Assembly: GCF_963259705.1 (NCBI RefSeq) | Contig: NC_081840.1 | Coordinates: 113,556,074-113,620,073 of the forward strand | DNA from: Myotis daubentonii | Lineage: Eukaryota; Chordata; Mammalia; Chiroptera; Vespertilionidae | Length of the DNA stretch: 64,000 bases | Direction: 5' to 3' | The notes under the pieces: model-generated | Told to the model about the DNA's origin: nothing | The model's input: only the letters and a program-made list of their open reading frames with translations | Database searches by the model: none | In this document: positions 44,868 to 57,489 of the stretch, one piece after another | Numbering within the stretch: the stretch's first letter is position 1 | How the letters are laid out: each line of letters opens with the position of its first letter | Made by a program: the position numbers and the translations under genes

Positions 44868-45299
44868 TGTTAGGTTAGGTGGCTCAGGAGGCGGCATAAG
44901 AAATAAAGAGTCAAGTGAATCAGAAAAGAAAGGAAGGAAGGAAAATTTATTCTGCGTCCCCGGGAGACCCACGTACCCCCAAGGACAGGGCATGTCGATT
45001 CATGCCAACAGGGAGGGGGGTGCTTTTTTTATACTGCGGTTTGGTGAGGGTGGGGGGCCTGAGCTGAGGAATTCTCTGCCGCAGGGATCATCAGGGCATT
45101 CAACTAAGGAATTCTCTGCCGCAGGGGATGGGCGGGGGTATTCAGAAAGAAGTCAGTATCTGTGTGGGGGTATGTGGATTAAGGAAGAAGAAGCGGGTAT
45201 CTGTGTCTGGCACGTTGATCTGTGAGAAATTCCAGGGGAAGTCCATTATCTCGTCACATGTCTGCAGGTATCTGATCCTGGGCTCTCTCCGACCTAACA
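44868..45299 (-). mobile_element. Solo LTR, minus strand (432 bp)
   Basis: Ends tgttaggt / acctaaca with 5-bp duplications gggtg (44863-44867, 45300-45304). On the minus strand GTATAAAAAA (near 45030) precedes AATAAA (near 44950). A tandem duplication (gaggaattctctgccgcagg, 45066 and 45107) is visible. Confidence 0.83.
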
Positions 45300-45645
45300 G
45301 GGTGGAACCCCTCGGAGGTCAGGGGTTGCCATTATAGTGAAAGCAAAACAAATCCCAGCCCTAAACAGTAAGGCTGTACTGTCTTATAGCAGATGCAGAA
45401 GTTCAAGACTAGGAGGTGAGAGATTAAAGAATCTTGCAATTCAGCACCATCTACTGGAAAATAGTAGAAAGAGCTCTTCGGAGATAAATGCAAAGGCAAA
45501 GGAGGATAGCAAATACCATAAATAATCACAGTAACAAGGACGATCAGAAAGAAAATGAAAAATCTCCAGAAAGCAAGCTGGAACACAAGGAAATATGTGA
45601 TATAAATGACAAAGATATCAAGATTGCAGTTCTGAAAATACTCAA

Positions 45646-46037
45646 TGTCTGGTATTCGCTGGCACCCTGCCCCGGGGGCGAAAGGACCCCCTCCCTTTCT
45701 TGGGCCGGTGAGAAGCTGACCTGTCCACACTGACGTCTGGAAACCACCCCACCCTGGTGAAAAATTCCTGCCGGACAAACGGCTCCCGGACAATGGCCAA
45801 ACCGCAGGACAGACCGCAGGTTTCACCTGACCCTGGGAAGCCCCGACTTCCACCAGTTTCGGTCAGCAACAATTGCCTCAGAAAAGTATAAAACCTTGCC
45901 CCTGCCCAGGTTGGGCGCGGCTTCTCCGGCTCCCCTCTCTGAGCCGGTGAACCCGCCCGTGTGCTCCCAATAAAGCCTGTTTAATCTGGTCTCTGTTTGG
46001 ACTCACGGTTTTTCCTTGTGGCGGCGTAAAACCTAAG
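45646..46037 (+). mobile_element. Solo LTR in L1 ORF1
   Basis: Starts TGTCTGG. Has gtataaaacc (TATA, near 45886) and AATAAAGCC (45969). It splits the L1 codons KIL|NEMR, with actcaa repeated on both sides (45640-45645, 46038-46043). The right end does not show the expected CA, so it may be mutated or a few bases misplaced. Confidence 0.75.
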
Positions 46038-47393
46038 ACTCAACGAGATGCGAGAAAATAGGCAATTCAATGCTCTCAGAAAACAAATCAATGAACAAAA
46101 TGAGTACTTTACCAAAGAGATTGAAACCTTAAAAAAGAACCAACCAGAAATCCTAGAAATGAAGTATGCAATTAAGGAGATTAAGCATGAAATACTGAGC
46201 ATAGATGGAGGAAGGAATTTGTGATATCAAATATAGGAACCTAGAAGTGACACAGAGGGAAGAAGAGAAAAACAGCATAAAGAAAAATGAAAGCGCTCTG
46301 CAAGGACTATCTGACTCCATCAGAAAAGCAAGGCCGCACTGTCTATGGGAGAGGCAGAGGCCGCACCTGCCGCTCCGTCTGCCTGTCTGGCTGGCAGGGA
46401 AGGGAAAGAACTTGCATGCTGGTGCAGGAACAAGCTGGTGGGATGACAGTGAAATCCGGAGTAAAACCAAGCTGGTCCAAGGTGTCCTTCAGGCTGTACA
46501 ATGCAGTGTAGTCAGAGTGCCATTTTTTTCAGATAATTCTTTCAAATACCTGAAAGAGAAATTACCAGCCATGAATAATATATCCAGCAAAATTATCCTT
46601 TAAATTAGAATTATAGGCATTCCAGAAGAGGAGGAGAGGGAGCATGAATCAGAGAGTCTATTCAAACAAATAGTGGATGAGAACTTCCCAAACCTACGGA
46701 GAGAACTACATCCTTAAATCCAAGAAGCAAATAGAACAACTAGTTACCTCAATCCAAAGAAGCCCTCTCCAAGGCATTTTGTATTAAAAAAAAAAAAAAA
46801 GGAAACAGAAGAAAGAAGTATGGAATACCACCAAACAAAACAACAGAAACACAAAGGAAAAGAATACCAGAAAACAAAAGATAAAATGGCTATAGGAAAT
46901 CCTCACACATCAATACTTACCCTAAATGTAAATGGTCTGAACTCACCAATAAAGAGGCACAGAGTAGCAGAGTGGATCAAAAAACAAAACCCAACCATAT
47001 GCTGCCTACACAGACACATTTTAAGTTGCAAAGACAAAAGTAGATTCAATGTAAGAGGGTGGAAAATTATTCCCCTAGCAAATAATATCCACAGAAAAGC
47101 AAATGTAGCCATACGTATATCTGACAAAATAGATTTCAAGATAACAAAGATAATAAGAGAAAAAAAAATGGACTCTTTATAATGATAAAGGGAACACTGC
47201 ATCAAGAAAACATAACACTTCTTAATAGCATATATGCACCCAACCAAGAAACACCAAAATATATAAAACAGCTATTCACAGAATTAAAGGTAGGACAGAT
47301 AAAACACAATCATAGTTGGGTACCTTACTACTGCATTGACAGCTCTAGACAGATCAAACAAACAGAAAATCAATAAAGAAATAGCAGCCTTAC

Positions 47394-47620
47394 CAAAACC
47401 GGTTTGGCTCAGTGGATAGAGCGTCGGTCTGCGGACTGAGGGGTCCCAGGTTCGATTCCGGTCAGGGGCATGTACCTGGGTTGCGGGCACATCCCCAGTA
47501 AGAGATGTGCAGGAGGCAGCTGATCGATGTTTCTCTCTCATCGATGTTTCTAACTCTCTATCTCTCCCCCTTCCTCTCTGTGAAAGATCAATGAAATATA
47601 TTTAAAAAAAAAAAGAAAAG
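47394..47620 (+). mobile_element. Ves SINE
   Basis: Close to consensus (accggtttggctcagtggat, cggactgaggggtcccagg). Flanked by duplications of aaagaaatagcagcctta within L1 ORF2. Confidence 0.95.
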
Positions 47621-47864
47621 AAAAGAAATAGCAGCCTTAAATGAAACACTAGACCAAATGGACATAATTGACATTTACAGAACTTTTCATCCCAGAACAT
47701 CAGATTATACATTCTTATCCACTGCACATTAAACACTGTCTCAAGGACAAACCGTATGCTGGGTCACAAAACTAGCCTCAATAAATTGAAAGGGATTGAA
47801 ATTATACCAAGCTTATTCTCTGACCACAATGCCTTAAAATTCGAAATCAACTGCAACACATCAA

Positions 47865-48180
47865 AATTACAACTAAAATACAAAACAATCATCATTCAGA
47901 ACTGCCTGGATTCTGGCTAATGGAAGCCCTACAACTAGAGAATTAAAGAAGAAAGCAAGACTGGTAGGAGGGGCAGAGGTGCAGAATGGGCTGGATCAAC
48001 ACCCACGTGTGGCGTTGTTGTTGTTGTTTTAATCAGGAGGGATATCTGTGCTGCAGAGGCCTTCTGTGAGGAGCAAGGGATCCCAGCCCCACACCAGACT
48101 CCTCAGCCCAGGGTTCCAATGCTGTGGAGATAGGCCCCTATAACTTCGGGCTATATTACCCAAAACACTATACAGATTTA
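47865..48180 (+). mobile_element. L1 5'-UTR-like block out of place inside ORF2
   Basis: aaaattacaactaaaataca, cagaactgcctggattctgg and agaaagcaagactggtagga are typical of mammalian L1 5' UTRs but occur between ORF2 pieces. The following (gttgtt)n and gatcccagccccacaccaga are not identified. Confidence 0.5.
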
Positions 48181-48216
48181 ATGTAATCCTTTTCAAAAAT
48201 CCCAATGTCATTTTTT

Positions 48217-48629
48217 TTAATGGTATCACACATTTATTACTGAACCAACTCACTATTGCAGGGGGAAAAAATCAACAGAGCAAAATCACAAGTCCATTAA
48301 TTTTCCAATTAAAATGCCCCAACTGTCCAGACAATAGCATCTTTTCAATCATTTAAAGGTGTAGGCAACCTGGATACAGCATAAATATGTGAGTCATCTC
48401 TCATGTGTGATTTCTCATAGGCCCAGTTTGGCTCTTCTCCAATGTCTCCTCTTCGAGTTGTAACTGATTTTATTACCAGTTTTCATCTGATTCCATTGGG
48501 GAATGGGCCAATTCTGATTTTGTTTCTTGGCCAGGAACCTCCTGATCCTGAAAGTCTTGTGGGAAGACATGGTGAAGGAGAAGTAAACACACGCACCTCG
48601 ATGGAGGAGAAAGAGAAGGAAGTGGAAGC
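48217..48629 (-). mobile_element. RPL39 processed retrocopy
   Basis: An intronless minus-strand cDNA with short 5' leader, ORF (48570-48415), 3' UTR with AATAAA (near 48237) and A tail. 16-bp duplications cccaatgtcatttttt lie at 48201-48216 and 48630-48645. It inserted in L1 ORF2 through L1 machinery. Confidence 0.93.
48415..48570 (-). CDS. RPL39 retrocopy, intact 51-codon frame
   Basis: RPL39 is a 51-residue protein of the large ribosomal subunit exit tunnel. The copy keeps all 51 codons and the stop (begins [17 protein letters not shown], ends [11 protein letters not shown]). Relative to the remembered mammalian protein it has about seven replacements (K10R, K18N, R21W, I27N, R28Q, R36S, T47A), several removing rRNA-binding basic residues. 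No promoter is evident. Most likely a non-functional retrocopy that by chance has no stop; it could equally be listed as a processed pseudogene. Confidence 0.8.
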   Translation of the reverse strand: MSSHKTFRIRRFLAKKQNQNWPIPQWNQMKTGNKISYNSKRRHWRRAKLGL

Positions 48630-50195
48630 CCCAATGTCATTTTTTAAAGAAAAATGATGAGAAATCTTTCAGATTTGTATGGAACCACAAAAGACCCTGA
48701 ATAGTCAAAGGAATCCTGAGGAAAAAAAGAACAAAGCTGGAGGTATCATGCTACCTGAATTCAAATTATACAACAGAGCTACAATAATCAAAACAGTATG
48801 GTATTGGCAGAGAAACAAACACAGAGACCAATGGAACAGAATAGAGAGCCCACCTATAAAACCACAGATAATTTTCAACAAAAGAGCCAGAAACACACAA
48901 TGGAGTAAAGGTAGTCTCCTCAATAAATGGTGCTGGGAAAACAAGAAAGCCACACGCAAACAAATGAAACTGGATTACAGTTTGTCCTCATGTACAAAAA
49001 TTAATTCAAAATGGATCAAAGACCTAAATATAAGACCCAAAACAATAAGTTACATAGAAGAAAATATAGGTACCAGACTTATGGACCTGGGTTGTAGAGA
49101 ACATTTTATGAATTTGCCCCCCAAAGGCAAGGGAAGTAAAGACAAATATAAATGAATGGGACTATATCAAACTAAAAAGCTTCTGCACAGGAAAAGAAAC
49201 TGACAACAAAACAAAGAAGCAGCTAACCAGATGAGAGATGAGATTTGCAAACAGTAGCTCTAGCAAAGGTTTAATTTCCAAAATATATAAAGAACTCATA
49301 AAACTCAACACCAAACAAACAACCCAATAAAAAAATGGGCAGAGGACCTGAAAATACACCTCTCCCAAGAAGACCTACAAACAGCCAATACATATATGAA
49401 AAAATGTTCAACCTCACTGGCAATTAGGGAAATGCATATCAAAACTACGATGAGATACCACCTCACTCCTGTTAGAGTGGCCATTGTCAACAAGACAAGC
49501 AATAACAAATGTTAGAGAGTTTGTGGAAAAAAGGGAAAACATTATCCACTGCTGGTGGGAATGTAGAGTGGGACAACCACTACGAAAAGCAGTATGGTGA
49601 TTCCTCAAAAATTTGAGAATAGAGCCACCATATGACCCAGTAATTCTTCTCCTGCATATATACCCCAAAACCTCAAAATAATGTATTTCCAAAGATATAT
49701 ACACCCCTATGTTCATCGCAGCATTATTCACAGTAGGCAAGACATGGAAACAACCAAAGTGTCCTGCGATAGAGGACTGCATAAAGAAGATGTGGTACAT
49801 ATACACAATGGAATACTACTCAGCCATAAGAAAGGATGAAATAGAATGATTTGCAACAACATAAATAGACCTTTAAAATATTTAAATTAGAATATTTAAA
49901 TTATGCTAAATGAAATAAGTCAGTCAGAAAAAGGTAAGAACCACATGATTTCATACATATGTAGGATATAAAACTGAAACCCATGAACACAAACAGCAGT
50001 GTGGGGTTGCCAGAAGGAAGGGGGTGAGGGAAGAAGAGAGTCCTAATATATAGTGACAAGAGAAGATTTTACTTTGGGTAGTGAGTACATCATGCAATAT
50101 ACAGATCTTGTAACATAGAAACCCACATCTGAAACCTATATGTTCATGTTGACCAATGTCACCCAATGAATTTAATAAAATAAAAAAAGATTTCC

Positions 50196-51540
50196 AATAA
50201 TATGGTTTTAATAAATTACTGTATATCTGTACAATAAAGTGTTTGAAGCCATAAAATCATGATGTAGGATATTTAGTAACATTAAAACGTGACATATTAA
50301 AGGAGAAACTATGTTATAAAATACATGAGTCCAAATTATTTAAATGCATAGATAATGACAGAAAGTATACCAAAATATCATGTTGTTAGCTGTGCATGAT
50401 GAGATTATGACTGATTTTTTAGGTTTTTGTTTTTTTGTTTGTGTGGGTTTTTTTGTTTGTTTGTTTTTTGCTTCTCTGTATAGTGTAAATTTTCTTCTCA
50501 GTGATAAAATGTATTGTTATTTAGGCAACAAAAATTAATTTTTTAAAATCTAATTAAATTACTAGAACTCCTTTTTGTTGGGCATACATCTGTTCTGTAA
50601 AGATAGACATACATATTCTAGACTTTAAAATGCTTGGCTTAGATGTAGACATAGCCAGTGGATATTAGTCATAATTTTATAAACACAAATAAAGATAATA
50701 TAAAAAATTTTAAGTCTTTAATAATATCAGATATAATTATTCATGATACAAAGGGACTCTTTACAAAAGTTTCTTCATAGGGTTTTTTTTAACTTGTGTA
50801 TTAATAGCCTGTGTTACAACAACCAAAGATGCCAATAAAATATTTTTTCAGTGGTCTGAAGACAGTTGAACCAGAACCATGGGTAACGTTGCAAAGCACT
50901 ATAATTTTGTTTTAATTTTCTATCACTTCTTATTTTTTCTTCTCTCAGGCCCTCTTATATTTTTTAGATGTATTTTCTTAGCCTCTTCCACATAATCTAT
51001 AGGTACTTAGTCATATGTTACTTTCTAAGTTTCCAAATCCTCATCCTCTCTATCACTTCCACCACAAATCAAAATTTCCATTTCACATTGTAATTTTCCT
51101 CAGGGAAGTATAAAAACACTATAGCCAATCTTATTATCTTATTATGTATTTCTCTGTAAGGTATAAAGGACCGATGATTGGGTTTTCTAAAATAGTGCTA
51201 CAGCTCTGATATCTAATAATTTAATATTAGTAACATTACCATAGTCAGCTGTTGATTTAGAAAAAATAATGGTTGTAAGCAAAGAGATTAATAGTTTATA
51301 GATTTCTGCTTGACCAGAATGTTTAGCAATTTATGGTTTAGAAATGGTAAAGAACAGTATGGAAGAGTCCTTAAGAACTTGGACTATGGAGCCAGTTTGC
51401 GTGAGTTCTAATTCCAGCCATCCTGATGTGATCTTGAAAAGTATTATCTATACTCTTTTACTACTTGAAACTTTTGGAAAGATAGAACTATATAAGTTTA
51501 CCTTTAATATAATTCTCCTATGACTTACATTTTTGGATTG
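50196..51540. other. THAP10 intron region, nothing recognised
   Basis: AT-rich sequence with T/G-rich run near 50430. No repeat or exon identified until the THAP10 exon 2 remnant. Confidence 0.5.
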
Positions 51541-51706
<166 letters not shown>

Positions 51707-51788
51707 TGATCAGTTGAATTGATCTTTTGTATATGGAAGATATGTGAAAAGCAAAGTCAAACTCATTGATAATTTATTCTCTTTCCAG

Positions 51789-51982
51789 TATTCAGGCCAA
51801 AGTGAAAGTGTTTGGGAAACTTCTGTGTAAGGCTACTAGTCAGGCTGATGAATTATAGTCTAGGACTTCCTCTATCTTTGGCATTTACTCCAATGACTCA
51901 GACAGATTCAGCCTTGGACATCAAGAGTGAGCAGAATAAATTGTCTTATATAGCTAAGCAAGTGAAAGAAGAGACCAGTTAA
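51789..51982 (+). pseudogene. THAP10: THAP10 terminal exon remnant
   Basis: After a ctctttccag acceptor the frame reads IQAKVKVFGKLLCKATSQAD then EL, then TAG (51856-51858), then SRTSSIFGIYSNDSD. It then shifts frame to DIKSEQNKLSYIAKQVKEET S and TAA at 51980-51982. The human protein ends [21 protein letters not shown]. The strong similarity up to the natural stop makes identification secure and both lesions clear. Confidence 0.9.
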
Positions 51983-52244
51983 AAACACAACATCAAATGA
52001 TTTGATGTACTATAGGTTTTCAAATCTTGACTCATATACTTATCTCTTTGCTTTTGCAAATCTGTCACTTCCAGTTAACTTGACAGTGGAGTATCAGCAA
52101 AATATGTTTAGCTCTATGCAAAATTTTACCTGCCTGCCAAAATAATGAAGATAATCCTGTCCACAACCCCGAACTCCCTCTTTTGCTTTCTTATTCTTTT
52201 TATCTTTTTGGTGAAAATCGAGTTATAAAATAAAACCATATACT
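51983..52244 (+). other. Former THAP10 3' UTR region
   Basis: Directly follows the former stop. No AATAAA clearly assignable; nothing else recognised. Confidence 0.4.
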
Positions 52245-52345
52245 TGCAAATGATACATCTGATAAGGGGTTAATTTCCAAAATATATAAAGTACTCACAC
52301 AACTCAACAAAAGGAAGATAAACATCCCAACAATAAAGGTAAATT
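52245..52345 (+). mobile_element. L1 ORF2 fragment
   Basis: gataaggggttaatttccaa and aactcaacaaaaggaagata match 34700-34755 and 7321-7382 of the other L1s. Confidence 0.8.
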
Positions 52346-52479
52346 TTAAAAATACACACAATAGCAGCATTTCCAGGTCAAGATTAAGAATTGAATATTT
52401 AAGCTTAGCGCAGAAGCAAAGCTCATATGGGCACTAACTTGATATTCATCAGTTAAAATTTCACTATTCTTCTAAATAA

Positions 52480-52818
52480 TCTATATAGTAAAAGCCTAAG
52501 CAACCCTTACGGCGGAACAACCAGAACGACTGGTCACTGTGATACACACTGACCACCTGGGGGTAGACGCTCAACGCAGGATCTGCCCCCGGGTGGTCAG
52601 TGTGCTCCCACAAGGGGAGCGCTGCTCAGCCAGAAGCCAGGCTCATGGCTGGTGAGTACAGTGGTGGTGGCTGGAGCCTCTCCCACCTCCGTGGCAGCAC
52701 TAAGGAGCAGCGAGCAGGTGGGCGGTAAGGAATGAGAGGTCCCAGACTGTCAGAGGGCGCAGGCTGGGCTGAGGGACCCACCCCCCCAGAGCACAAATTT
52801 CATGCACCAGACCTCTAG
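52480..52818 (+). mobile_element. HeliBat-type Helitron, complete ends
   Basis: 339 bp from TCTATATAGTAAAAGCC to cacaaatttcatgcaccaga and CCTCTAG, between A (52479) and T (52819). Contains inverted pair gaccacctgggggtag / ctgcccccgggtggtc. Confidence 0.95.
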
Positions 52819-52845
52819 TTTAAAAATAAAGAACAATGGAGGTAG

Positions 52846-53010
52846 GGGGGTAAGAGATCAACCAAAGGACTTGTATGCATGCATATAAGCATAACCAATG
52901 GACATAAGACACTGGGTGATAGGGGAGGCTAGGGGACTGTCTAGGGCGGGGGGATAAAATGGATACATATGTAATACCCTTTGTAATACTTTAAGCAATA
53001 AAAAAAAAAA
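52846..53010 (+). mobile_element. 5'-truncated L1 3' UTR
   Basis: gatcaaccaaaggacttgta, gggggataaaatggatacat and taatactttaagcaataaaa plus A tail, as at 8345-8520. Confidence 0.85.
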
Positions 53011-53072
53011 AGAAAACAAAAAAAATAAATAAAAATAAAAATAAAGAACAATGATAGTGAGCACAACCATTA

Positions 53073-53779
53073 TCTAATCTAATAAAAGAGAAACATGGTA
53101 ATTGGCATACGACCGCTACCCTTCCCATTGGCTAATCAGGGAGATATGCAAATTAACTGTCAGCCAAGATGGCAGCCGGCAGCCAGGCAGCTTGAAACTA
53201 ACATGAGGCTTGCTTGCTTCAGTGACGGAGGATTCCAACGTTCCCCGCCTGCCTTGCCGGCCTCTGAGCCTGCAGTTTGAAACATTTTAACAAATATAGA
53301 AGCTAAAAACAACCCCAGAAACCAGCTTTCAGCGAGCTGGGATCTCAGAGCTGGAGTCAGAGCTGGAGTTATACATTGTTTCGATTACCTACTTTCAGCA
53401 GCGGAGGCCTAAGAGCTGGAGCCTCAGAGCTAAAGCTGGCCCAGAATTTTTAAAAAAAAGAAAAAAAGGAGCAGTTGGGAGCTTCCGTCACCCGCCAGCC
53501 TGAAAACAGCCCTCAGCTCCTCACCCAGACTGGCCAGGCACCCCAGTAGGGACCCCCACCCTGAAGGGTGTGTGACCAGCTGCAAACAGCCCTCAGCCCC
53601 TCACCCAGGCTGGCCAGGCACCCCAGTGGGGACCCCCACCCTGAAGGGTGTGTGACCAGCTGCAAACAGCTATCATCCCCTCACCCAGGCTGGCCAAGCA
53701 CCCCAGTGGGGACCCCCATCCTGATCCAGAACACCCTTCAGGGCAAACCAGCCAGCCCCACCCATGCACCAGGCCTCTA
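53073..53779 (+). mobile_element. Helitron C, second chimeric copy
   Basis: 5' TCTAATCTAATAAAAGAG after A (53072). Contains the CCAAT-like cattggctaatcag, ccaagatggcagcc, 70-bp repeats (53490-53720) and 3' caggcctcta joined directly to TCC of Helitron B at 53780, as at 26578/26577. Confidence 0.92.
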
Positions 53780-54648
53780 TCCTATATAGTAAAAGGGTAA
53801 TATGCCTCCCAGCACCGGGATCAGCGGAGCCGCGAGGCCTCCCGGCACCGGGATCAGCATGACGGGGCAGCGCCCAAACCCCCTGATCGCCCTGCGGCTC
53901 TGTGTGTGACAGGGGTTGGGGCCACAACCTCCCTATCCGCCCTGCTCTGTTCGTGACAGGGGAAGGCGCCCTAACCTCCTGATCAGCCCTGCTCTGTGCC
54001 TGATACGGGGGAGCTCCCCAACCTCTGATCGCCCTGCGGCTCTGTGTGTGACAGGGTGAGGCGCCCCAACCCCCCCCCCCACCCCCCACGGGCCCTGCTC
54101 TGTGTGTGATGGGGTAGAGCTATAACCTCCCCATCGGCCCTGCCCTGAGTGTGAGAGTGGTGGCATCCCAACCCCCTGATCAGCCCTGCTCTGTGGGTGA
54201 CAGGGGGCGGTGCCCTAACTCCCCTATCAGCCCTACTCTCTGAGTGACAGGGGGAGCTCCTCAACCCCCTGATGGGCCCTGCTCTGTGTGTGACAGGGGG
54301 TGGCGCTGCAACCTCCCCATCGACCCTGCCTTGAGTGACAGGGGGCGGTGCCCCAACCCCCCAATCGGCCCTACCCTGAGCGTGACTGGGGGTGGCATCA
54401 CAACCTTCTGATCCACCCTGCTCTGTGCATGACAGGGGGCGGCGCCCCAACTCCCTAATCGGCCCTGCTCTGAGCCCGACCAGGGGCTGCACCTAGGGAT
54501 TGGGCCTGCCCTCTGCCACCCGGGAGCAGGCCTAAGCCAGCAGGACATTATCTCCCGAGGGGTCCCAGACTGCGAGAGGGCACAGGCCAGGCTGAGGGGC
54601 CCCCCCTTCCCCCCCGAGTGCACAAATTTTTGTGCACCGGTCCTCTAG
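53780..54648 (+). mobile_element. Helitron B, second chimeric copy
   Basis: 5' TCCTATATAGTAAAAGGG. Minisatellite about 53870-54480, 3' palindrome gcacaaatttttgtgcaccg and TCCTCTAG at 54648, followed by T. Inverted relative to the copy at 25672-26577. Confidence 0.92.
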
Positions 54649-55959
54649 TATAATATAATAATGATACTATTAAATGATTTGGGATAAAGCCAGGACATTT
54701 ACCCTTGATTATTATTTTTTTTACCCTTGATTATTATTGTCTATGTTATTTATTAGTCTGCCCACTTGTAACACTATTAAATCTACCCTGTGAACATTTC
54801 TGGTTAAGCAATGGCTCTTACAGAAAATTTGAGAAGGGAATCAATTTTAAATAGTGGTTATATACTTAGATTAACTTGTTAATGAAATCTAGTTGCATCA
54901 GTTCCTATCACAAGTTAATTTGTTTAAATTAGATTAAAATTACTAACATCATGCAAAAAAATTACATTTATAACATGCCCCAATTTTAGGAATTAGGTTT
55001 TCCTCTATCAACCCCTCTGTATTGAATTAAATAACCTTCTGAAACTTAGCTGCCCCATCTGCCATTGACCAGGCAAATGTATATGACAACTTTGTACCAT
55101 GAAGTAATTTGTTACAATGATTTCTGATAAATTTCTTATAACTCTTTTGTTGAAAATAATAAAAATAAATGCCCATTTTGTACCTCACATGTCTTTTTAG
55201 TTCCGGATGATTGGAAGAACCTGCATGCATTTTATCCTTGAAGGTTTAACTAATACACCAAAGTTATTTTCTCCAATAGCTAATTTCATATGTGACTTCA
55301 TTTTAATAAAAGGAATAATAAAATTAACAAAATGTTAATTTTTTATTTTGTGAGGCTGAACAATGATTATGCAAAAACATAGCATTAGTACTATTGCTGC
55401 TTTGGTTTGGATTTAAGATGACTATTTTAAGAGAGCATTATGTTTTAAAATTAAGCATGTAAACTTCTGAAGCTGAATACTATCAGTAAGTACCTGTTGT
55501 CCCTTGAGCTTTTAAACAGCCTATCTCCTTAATTCAAATCACAATGAATGTTATATGCCCATTCATCTCCAAACTTCACTGCCATAAGTTTACTTTCTAC
55601 ATGTTAAACAACTATGACAGCCTAACAGCACTTTATTTACATTTTTACAATTCAGTAAGGTTCTTTTCCTCGTATGAATTGAAAATATATATTTAGTGTA
55701 TTGATTCACATGATTTTATAATGTATTGTGTAATGTTTCACTGCCCTGAAGTAAAGCAAAAATGCTGGCTTTATTTTTAAATAACATAGAGAACCTATTG
55801 TTTAAATAAAACTGTTTACTTTTTGCATAAATATTTTAAATTATTTTATTGCCAGATAAGTTTAATGAGAGAAAAGTTAGATTTATCTCAATACCTCCCA
55901 TACCATTCTTCATTTATATAATAAGTACTCATTAAACCTACCCTGTGCCAGACAACTAA
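54649..55959. other. No recognised feature
   Basis: AT-rich intergenic sequence; a direct repeat ttacccttgattattatt occurs at 54700 and 54721. Nothing else identified. Confidence 0.5.
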
Positions 55960-56393
55960 ACTACAAGCATTTCCTTTAAGATCAGGAACAAGGCAGGGAT
56001 ATCTGCTTTCACCACTCTTACTCAACATAGTACTGGAAGTCCTAACCACGCGAATCAGAAGAGAAGGAGAAATAAAAGGCATCCAAATTTAAAAAAAGAA
56101 TAATTAAAACTGTAATTATTTGCAAATGACATGATATTGTATATAGAGAACCCTAAAGATTCCACTGAAAAACTACTAGAACTGATAAATGAATGCAGTA
56201 AAGTAGTAAGACACAAAATAAATATTCAGAAATCAGTTGCATTTTTATACACTAGTAATAAACTATCAGAAAGAGAAGCTAAGAAAACAATCCCAATCAC
56301 AATTACTTCAAAAATAATAAAATACTTAGAAATAAACTTAACCAAGGATGTAAAAGACCTATACTCAAAAATTATAAAACACTGAAGAAAGAA

Positions 56394-56395
<2 letters not shown>
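55960..56395 (+). mobile_element. L1 ORF2 fragment (RT region)
   Basis: Matches RT sequence: gcagggatatctgctttcac, then an ILYIENPKDSTEKLLELINE frame. The catalytic FADD is changed (tgcaaatgac, AND). Ends before the CA repeat. Confidence 0.85.
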
Positions 56396-56459
<64 letters not shown>

Positions 56460-56460
56460 G
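56396..56460. repeat. (TA)n(CA)n(TA)n microsatellite
   Basis: tatata, about 17 CA units (56408-56440), then tatata. Confidence 0.97.
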
Positions 56461-56744
56461 AAGTTGGAATTAAACTTTAAAGAAATATATATATATATAA
56501 AATACATAGGGTGGCTGAAGATAATGAATGAGGAAAAGAATAGGAGATGAAATTGGAGTGGTGTACAGAACCAGACCATGAAAGGCATTTGAGGTCCAAT
56601 CAAGAATATTTACTTTATTCTAGATTTAAATTCTATTTAAATGTTTACTGGTATTTATTTTTTATGCTTAAGAGTATGTGAATATATAGCTTGTTCCATT
56701 AAAAATATTCTATGGGAATTCTAGAGAGATGATGGTGGTGATGG

Positions 56745-57095
56745 TGTCATTTTTTTCTTTTTCATTTAAAATTAACATTCAATATTACTCTATATTAGTT
56801 TTTAGACATTTATATAATTTATGAAGTGATTCCCCCATAAGTCTAGTGCCCACCTGGCACCATACATAGTCATTACAATATTATTGACTATATTCTTTGT
56901 GCTGTACTTTACATCCCCATGACTATTTTGTAACTATTCATTTTAATCCCTTCACTTTTTCACCCAGTCCCCAACCTTCCTCCCCTTCTGGCAATGATCA
57001 GTCTGTTGTTGTGGTTATCTATGAGTCTGTTTCAGTTTCGGTTGTTTATTTTGTTCTTTAGAGTCCACATATATGTGAGATAATATGTTATTGGG
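56745..57095 (-). mobile_element. L1 3'-UTR fragment, minus strand
   Basis: gacttatggggaatcact-type sequence in reverse (gtgattcccccataagtcta), ccacctggcaccatacatag and cttctggcaatgatcagtct are common mammalian L1 3' UTR landmarks. Confidence 0.7.
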
Positions 57096-57489
57096 AGCAA
57101 TAAAATCTGTTTATAAACTCCACCCAAAATTTTCACTAATCACTGAACTACACATGTGTTGTGTGGAGAGATACAAGGGACCCAGCAAAAGCAATAGTTG
57201 GAAGTTTTAGCATAATTGCTACCCATCATAGTGGAAACAAAATTTAGAGTTTAGTTCAGTCAAGTTAACTGGTTGTTAGAAAAAAATTCATCATTCTTTG
57301 GGGAAAAATAGCAGAATTCATTTTCCAAATATTCTTAAAAGGTAAATTTAATTAAAAATTACTAGTCATGTGGAGAAATTGGAAAGTGTGACCCACAAAC
57401 AAGACAAAAGGGAATCAAAATAAACCAACTCCAAGATGATCAGAAGTTGGAATTAAACTTTAAAGAATCTATTAATGTTCAAAATGAAA

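Larger units (their letters stand above)
44240..50195 (+). mobile_element. Second L1 lineage, broken, with several insertions
   Basis: 5' UTR-like region to 45487, ORF1 start at 45488 (KENEKSPESKLEHKEICDIN), resuming after the LTR at 46041 (MRENRQFNALRKQINEQNEY). ORF2 runs from about 46886 (LTLNVNGLNSPIKRHRVAEW) to the C-terminus near 49845, then a 3' UTR to about 50190. Insertions: LTR 44868, LTR 45646, Ves 47394 and RPL39 retrocopy 48217. The RT core of ORF2 is largely missing between about 47880 and 48670, where a 5'-UTR-like block sits. Inactive. Confidence 0.88.

Noticed and set aside
48442..48657. 72-codon plus-strand frame
   Set aside because: Antisense shadow of the RPL39 retrocopy.
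53673..54623. Open frames of 120-169 codons on the minus strand
   Set aside because: Same minisatellite as above in the second copy of Helitron B.
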